DNA from: a virus
DNA: 25,226 nt
Direction: 5' to 3' (one strand)
IMG/VR virus record: IMGVR_UViG_3300044302_003458
Coordinates: 1 to 25,226 of that record
Shown here: piece by piece, positions 21,712 to 25,226 of the stretch
How the letters are laid out: every line of letters starts with the position of its first letter
Numbering within the stretch: the stretch's first letter is position 1
The notes under the pieces: model-generated
Seen by the model: only the letters and a program-made list of their open reading frames with translations
Database searches by the model: none
Told to the model about the DNA's origin: nothing
Made by a program: the position numbers and the translations under genes

Positions 21712-24700
21712 ATGGGATACATAGGAACGCAAGCACCAAGATATTCTACTCCTGTAGAAACATCTGATATTAATAATCAAGCTGTAACTGCAGTTAAATT
21801 AAGTGCAGGTGGAGGTAGTGAAGGACAAGTTTTAGAACTAGATTCAAATGGAAATTTAATCTGGGCAGCTGATGCTGAAACTATTTATCCAGGTGCAGGT
21901 ATTCCATTAAGTACAGGTTCAGCTTGGGGAACAAGTTTTACTGCTCCTTCTAGTGCTTTAGTTGGTTTAACAGATACACAAACTTTAACAAATAAAACAT
22001 TAACAGCTCCTGTTATTAATAGTTTAAGTACTTTATCTGTAGTTAATAATGTTGTAGTAGGTGGAGATTTAACAGTTAATGGAACTACAACAACAATAGA
22101 TTCTCAAACACTTTCAGTAAAAGATAAAAATATAGAAATGGGAGTCGTATCTTCTCCCAGTGATGCAACAGCAGATGGTGGTGGTTTAACTTTAAAAGGT
22201 GCTACAGATAAGACATTTAATTGGGTTGATTCAACAGATGCATGGACTTCTTCTGAACATATAAAACTTGCTAGTGGTAAAACATTTATTGGAGATGGAT
22301 CAACTTTAACTGCATTAAATGCATCTAATTTAGGATCGGGAACAGTAGCTACTGCAAGACTTGGTTCTGGAACAGCTTCTAGTTCTACTTTTTTAAGAGG
22401 AGATAATAGCTGGCAAACAATAGATTTAACAGCTTTAAATGCTAGTAATTTAACTTCTGGAACAGTACCAGATGCAAGATTTCCAGCAACACTTCCAGCA
22501 GCTAGTGGAGTTAATTTAACTGCATTAAATGCAAGTAATATTTCATCTGGAACAATTGCAGCAGCTAGAGTTCCTACATTAAATCAGAATACAACAGGAA
22601 CTTCAGGTGGTTTTACAGCAGGATCAGCATCTAACCTAAATTCTGGAACTCTTTCTAATGATCGACTTCCAGTTACTGTAGATGTCACAGCATTAACTGC
22701 TACGACTACTACAGTTACAACTTCTAATGCAACATCTTTTGTAGGAAGTGGTGCTTTACTTACTTCGCTTCCAGCAGCTGAATTAACTGGAACTGTAGGA
22801 ACAGCAAGATTAGGTTCTGGTACGGCTTCCTCATCAACTTTTTTAAGAGGTGATAACAGTTGGGCTGTTGTTGGTGGAGGTTTATCATTTGAATATGATT
22901 CAACTGCATTGAATATAGTAATAGGAGACTCTCAAGCAGGGGGAAATTTAATTGGAGGAAGTGCAAGTAATACAATTATTGGTTACGATGCCTCGTCTAG
23001 CAATACAAATACAACCCATATGACAAGTATGGGGTATGAGGTTGGTAAAAGTAATACTGGCAATCATAATACTTTGTACGGTTCAAAAGTTTTAAGTGCA
23101 TCTGGAACTGGAGGATATAACAGTGGGTTTGGAACTTTTACACTGCAACTGGCAACAGGTTCAAACAACTGTGCTGTTGGATATTATGCTTTAAGAAACG
23201 TAACAAGTGATAATTCAGTAGCTATTGGTTATCAAGCTTTAAAAGCTTGTACTACAGCTACTGGTCTTGTAGCAGTTGGTAAAAATGCAGGTCTAAATAT
23301 AACAACTGGTCCAGAAAATACAATTGTTGGAACAACTGCTGGAGATGCAATAACTACTGGAGGTTATAACTCAATCTTTGGATTTGATGCTGGAACAGTA
23401 ATCACAACAGGTATTAGTAATTCTTTATTTGGTGTAAACGCAGGTAAAGCAATTACAACAGGTGATAAGAATGTATGTATAGGTCACAATGCTGCTAATG
23501 GAGATATAACAACAGGTGATAATAATATTGTTATTGGTTATGACACAGAACCCAGTTCAAATAGTACAAGCAATGAGATAACACTAGGCGATACAAATAT
23601 AACTAAGTTTAGAATTCCAGGACTTAACTTTAGTATTAAAGATAGTACAGCTACAAACGACTACGTTTTAACTGTTGATGCAAACGGTGATGCAGGTTGG
23701 GAAGCTGTTGCTGCCGCTGGTACAGGTGAAAAATATGTCAATTTTTATGCTAGTGGATCTCTTTCTAATACTGGATGCACTACAGCCGCAGGTTATCAGG
23801 CAGGTAATGCTTTAGCTAGTGGTGAAGATGAAAATACTTTCTTTGGATGCGAGGCTGGTAAAAGCGTTACGACTGGTACTAATAACACCTTTATAGGAGC
23901 AAAAGTTGCTGAAGCTGTAACTACTGGAAGTCATAATACAGCTATTGGTAGAGATGCTTTTAAAGTCGCTACTACAGCAGAAGCTAACGTAGTTGTAGGT
24001 GGTAACTCTGGTGATTCAATTACGACAGGTAATGATAATACTGCTGTTGGTTACTTATCTTTAGCAGCGAATACGACAGGCTTACAAAATTCAGTATTTG
24101 GTAAATGGGCGGGATATGCCATTACTACAGGTCAACGCAATACAGCGATAGGTGTTAATGCTTTTAAGACAGCTACTACTGCAAATTACAGTACAGCTAT
24201 TGGTGCTGAAGCTCTGCAAAATGGAACTGCCAGCAATGCTGTAGCTGTTGGATTTGAAGCTTTAAAAAATGCAACAAATGGTGATAATGTTGCTGTTGGT
24301 TATGGAGCTGGAAAAGCAAATACTTCTGGAAATGGAAATACTTTTGTAGGAAGTTTATGCGGAAATACAGTAACAACTTCAGGAGATAATTCTGCTTTCG
24401 GTGCTGATGCTTTTAGAAATGGTACTGGTACTAATAATACAGCTGTAGGTCATTCAGCTCTCAAAGCATGTACAGGTACATATAATGTTGCGATTGGAAA
24501 AGGAACAGCACAAAGTTTAACTAGCGGTGGATATAGCGTATTTTTAGGTAAAGATGCAGGAGGAGGAGCTACTGTTACTGGTAATTACAATATAGGAATT
24601 GGTAATCATGCTTGTTATTCATTAACGAGTGGTAATAATAATAATTCCATTGGAGCTGACTCATTATTAAGTATTACAACAGGAAGTAATAATAGTGGTT

Positions 24701-25226
24701 TAGGCATGGATGCTTTAAGAGCAGTTACAACAGGAAGTAATAATATTGGTTTAGGAAAAGATGCAGGAAGAAATATAACTACTGCATCAGACAATATAGC
24801 TCTTGGTTATCACGCTTTATATAACGTAGTAGATGGTGGTGAAAATATAGCTATTGGTAAGGAAGCTCTTTTTGGTCTACCTACTGGTAATGAAAACCAA
24901 GGTAACGTAGCAATAGGTAGTGAAGCTCTTACATCTCAAACTACAAACGACTTTAGATACTTCGTAGCTATTGGTCATCGTGCTATGAAGGACTATAACT
25001 ATGCTGCTGCAAATAGTGGATCAACTGCTGTTGGAGCTTTTGCCATGCAAAATGTTACGACTGGAGATCGTAACGTAGCTTTTGGTAAAAACTCTTTAAA
25101 TGATTGCACTACAGGAAGTTATAACGCTGTCTTTGGTACTTACACAGGTCAAGAAATAACTACTGGTAGTCATAACACACTGCTAGGTATGTATGCAGGT
25201 AGATATATCACAACAGGTGGCAGTAA
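21712..25226 (+). CDS. Giant repetitive tail fibre, 3' partial
   Basis: The frame opens at ATG 21712 and stays open to the window end (at least 1171 residues), so the 3' end is missing. Residues 1-400 contain fibre repeats such as TALNASNLxSGTV and two copies of GSGTASSSTFLRGDNSW. From ~404 begins a long run of ~14-residue head repeats of the YadA/Hep_Hag kind (NTAIGxxAxxxxTTG), which fold as left-handed trimeric beta rolls. Near residues 623-668 a stretch ITLGDTNITKFRIPGLNFS...GDAGWEA interrupts them, and a second run of repeats follows to the edge. In related fibres this stretch usually stands near the end, so the protein appears to hold two head modules. Receptor recognition is the likely role. 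Confidence 0.85.
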   Translation, partial: MGYIGTQAPRYSTPVETSDINNQAVTAVKLSAGGGSEGQVLELDSNGNLIWAADAETIYPGAGIPLSTGSAWGTSFTAPSSALVGLTDTQTLTNKTLTAPVINSLSTLSVVNNVVVGGDLTVNGTTTTIDSQTLSVKDKNIEMGVVSSPSDATADGGGLTLKGATDKTFNWVDSTDAWTSSEHIKLASGKTFIGDGSTLTALNASNLGSGTVATARLGSGTASSSTFLRGDNSWQTIDLTALNASNLTSGTVPDARFPATLPAASGVNLTALNASNISSGTIAAARVPTLNQNTTGTSGGFTAGSASNLNSGTLSNDRLPVTVDVTALTATTTTVTTSNATSFVGSGALLTSLPAAELTGTVGTARLGSGTASSSTFLRGDNSWAVVGGGLSFEYDSTALNIVIGDSQAGGNLIGGSASNTIIGYDASSSNTNTTHMTSMGYEVGKSNTGNHNTLYGSKVLSASGTGGYNSGFGTFTLQLATGSNNCAVGYYALRNVTSDNSVAIGYQALKACTTATGLVAVGKNAGLNITTGPENTIVGTTAGDAITTGGYNSIFGFDAGTVITTGISNSLFGVNAGKAITTGDKNVCIGHNAANGDITTGDNNIVIGYDTEPSSNSTSNEITLGDTNITKFRIPGLNFSIKDSTATNDYVLTVDANGDAGWEAVAAAGTGEKYVNFYASGSLSNTGCTTAAGYQAGNALASGEDENTFFGCEAGKSVTTGTNNTFIGAKVAEAVTTGSHNTAIGRDAFKVATTAEANVVVGGNSGDSITTGNDNTAVGYLSLAANTTGLQNSVFGKWAGYAITTGQRNTAIGVNAFKTATTANYSTAIGAEALQNGTASNAVAVGFEALKNATNGDNVAVGYGAGKANTSGNGNTFVGSLCGNTVTTSGDNSAFGADAFRNGTGTNNTAVGHSALKACTGTYNVAIGKGTAQSLTSGGYSVFLGKDAGGGATVTGNYNIGIGNHACYSLTSGNNNNSIGADSLLSITTGSNNSGLGMDALRAVTTGSNNIGLGKDAGRNITTASDNIALGYHALYNVVDGGENIAIGKEALFGLPTGNENQGNVAIGSEALTSQTTNDFRYFVAIGHRAMKDYNYAAANSGSTAVGAFAMQNVTTGDRNVAFGKNSLNDCTTGSYNAVFGTYTGQEITTGSHNTLLGMYAGRYITTGGS
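22921..25226 (+). repeat. Degenerate coding repeats (head-roll units)
   Basis: The DNA repeats roughly every 40-50 bases with variants of ACAGGTAATAATACTGCTATTGG-like words (for example around 23440, 23500, 23880, 24020, 24700 and 24740). They encode NTxxGxxA...TTG units. The repeats are imperfect, which limits but does not exclude slippage or recombination between units. Confidence 0.75.

Noticed and set aside
22760-22975. Leftward frame inside the fibre gene
   Set aside because: It is antisense to the fibre repeats, with Leu/Gln-rich low-complexity translation.
22921-25226. Possible CRISPR array from the regular repeats
   Set aside because: The repeats are in frame, degenerate and translate to fibre head units with no unique spacers.

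Overview
The window reads as part of the genome of a tailed double-stranded DNA phage infecting a picocyanobacterium (Synechococcus or Prochlorococcus, probably marine). The evidence is a full-length psbA (photosystem II D1), two tandem high-light-inducible (hli) genes and an NblA-like gene, embedded among capsid, tail-fibre and endolysin genes in AT-rich, tightly packed DNA with frequent ATGA or TAATG start/stop overlaps. No terminase, portal, sheath, polymerase or integrase gene lies in the window, so I do not assign a tail morphology. The capsid gene order and the large hydrophilic 1056-residue protein would fit a podovirus-like virion, but this is inference.

Layout. 1-7743 (+): the virion block, with the 3' end of a scaffold-like gene, a glycine-rich small protein, the probable major capsid protein, a second abundant-looking virion protein, a helix-hairpin-helix protein and a run of small and medium structural genes, several of them short. 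7812-10166 (+): the host-takeover cassette, with psbA, two tiny membrane proteins, a secreted outer-membrane-type beta-barrel protein and two hli genes, punctuated by intrinsic terminators. 10232-10899: a leftward small HTH gene and a rightward HNH endonuclease. 10934-15610 (+): a conserved phage protein, the 1056-residue virion protein, a GH24 endolysin and an NblA-like phycobilisome-degradation adaptor. 15607-16334 (-): a DUF3310 gene and an upstream unknown gene, followed by one rightward gene at 16377-16760. 16726-19909 (-): a compact leftward operon running from an HTH protein through two unknown proteins and a methyltransferase-like protein to a dCTP deaminase-like protein and a Wzc/ParA-like ATPase. 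19954-25226 (+): a membrane protein and the fibre module, ending in a giant repetitive fibre that runs off the window.

How it fits together. D1 and the Hli proteins would keep photosynthetic electron flow and photoprotection going during infection. An NblA-like adaptor would direct phycobilisome breakdown. The dCTP deaminase-like gene would adjust nucleotide pools if active, but its expected catalytic glutamate is a glutamine. The most unusual element is the small bacterial-tyrosine-kinase-like (Wzc/CpsD type) P-loop ATPase overlapping dcd, which could act on host surface polysaccharide or signalling. Every functional statement rests on reading motifs by eye. No database search was possible.
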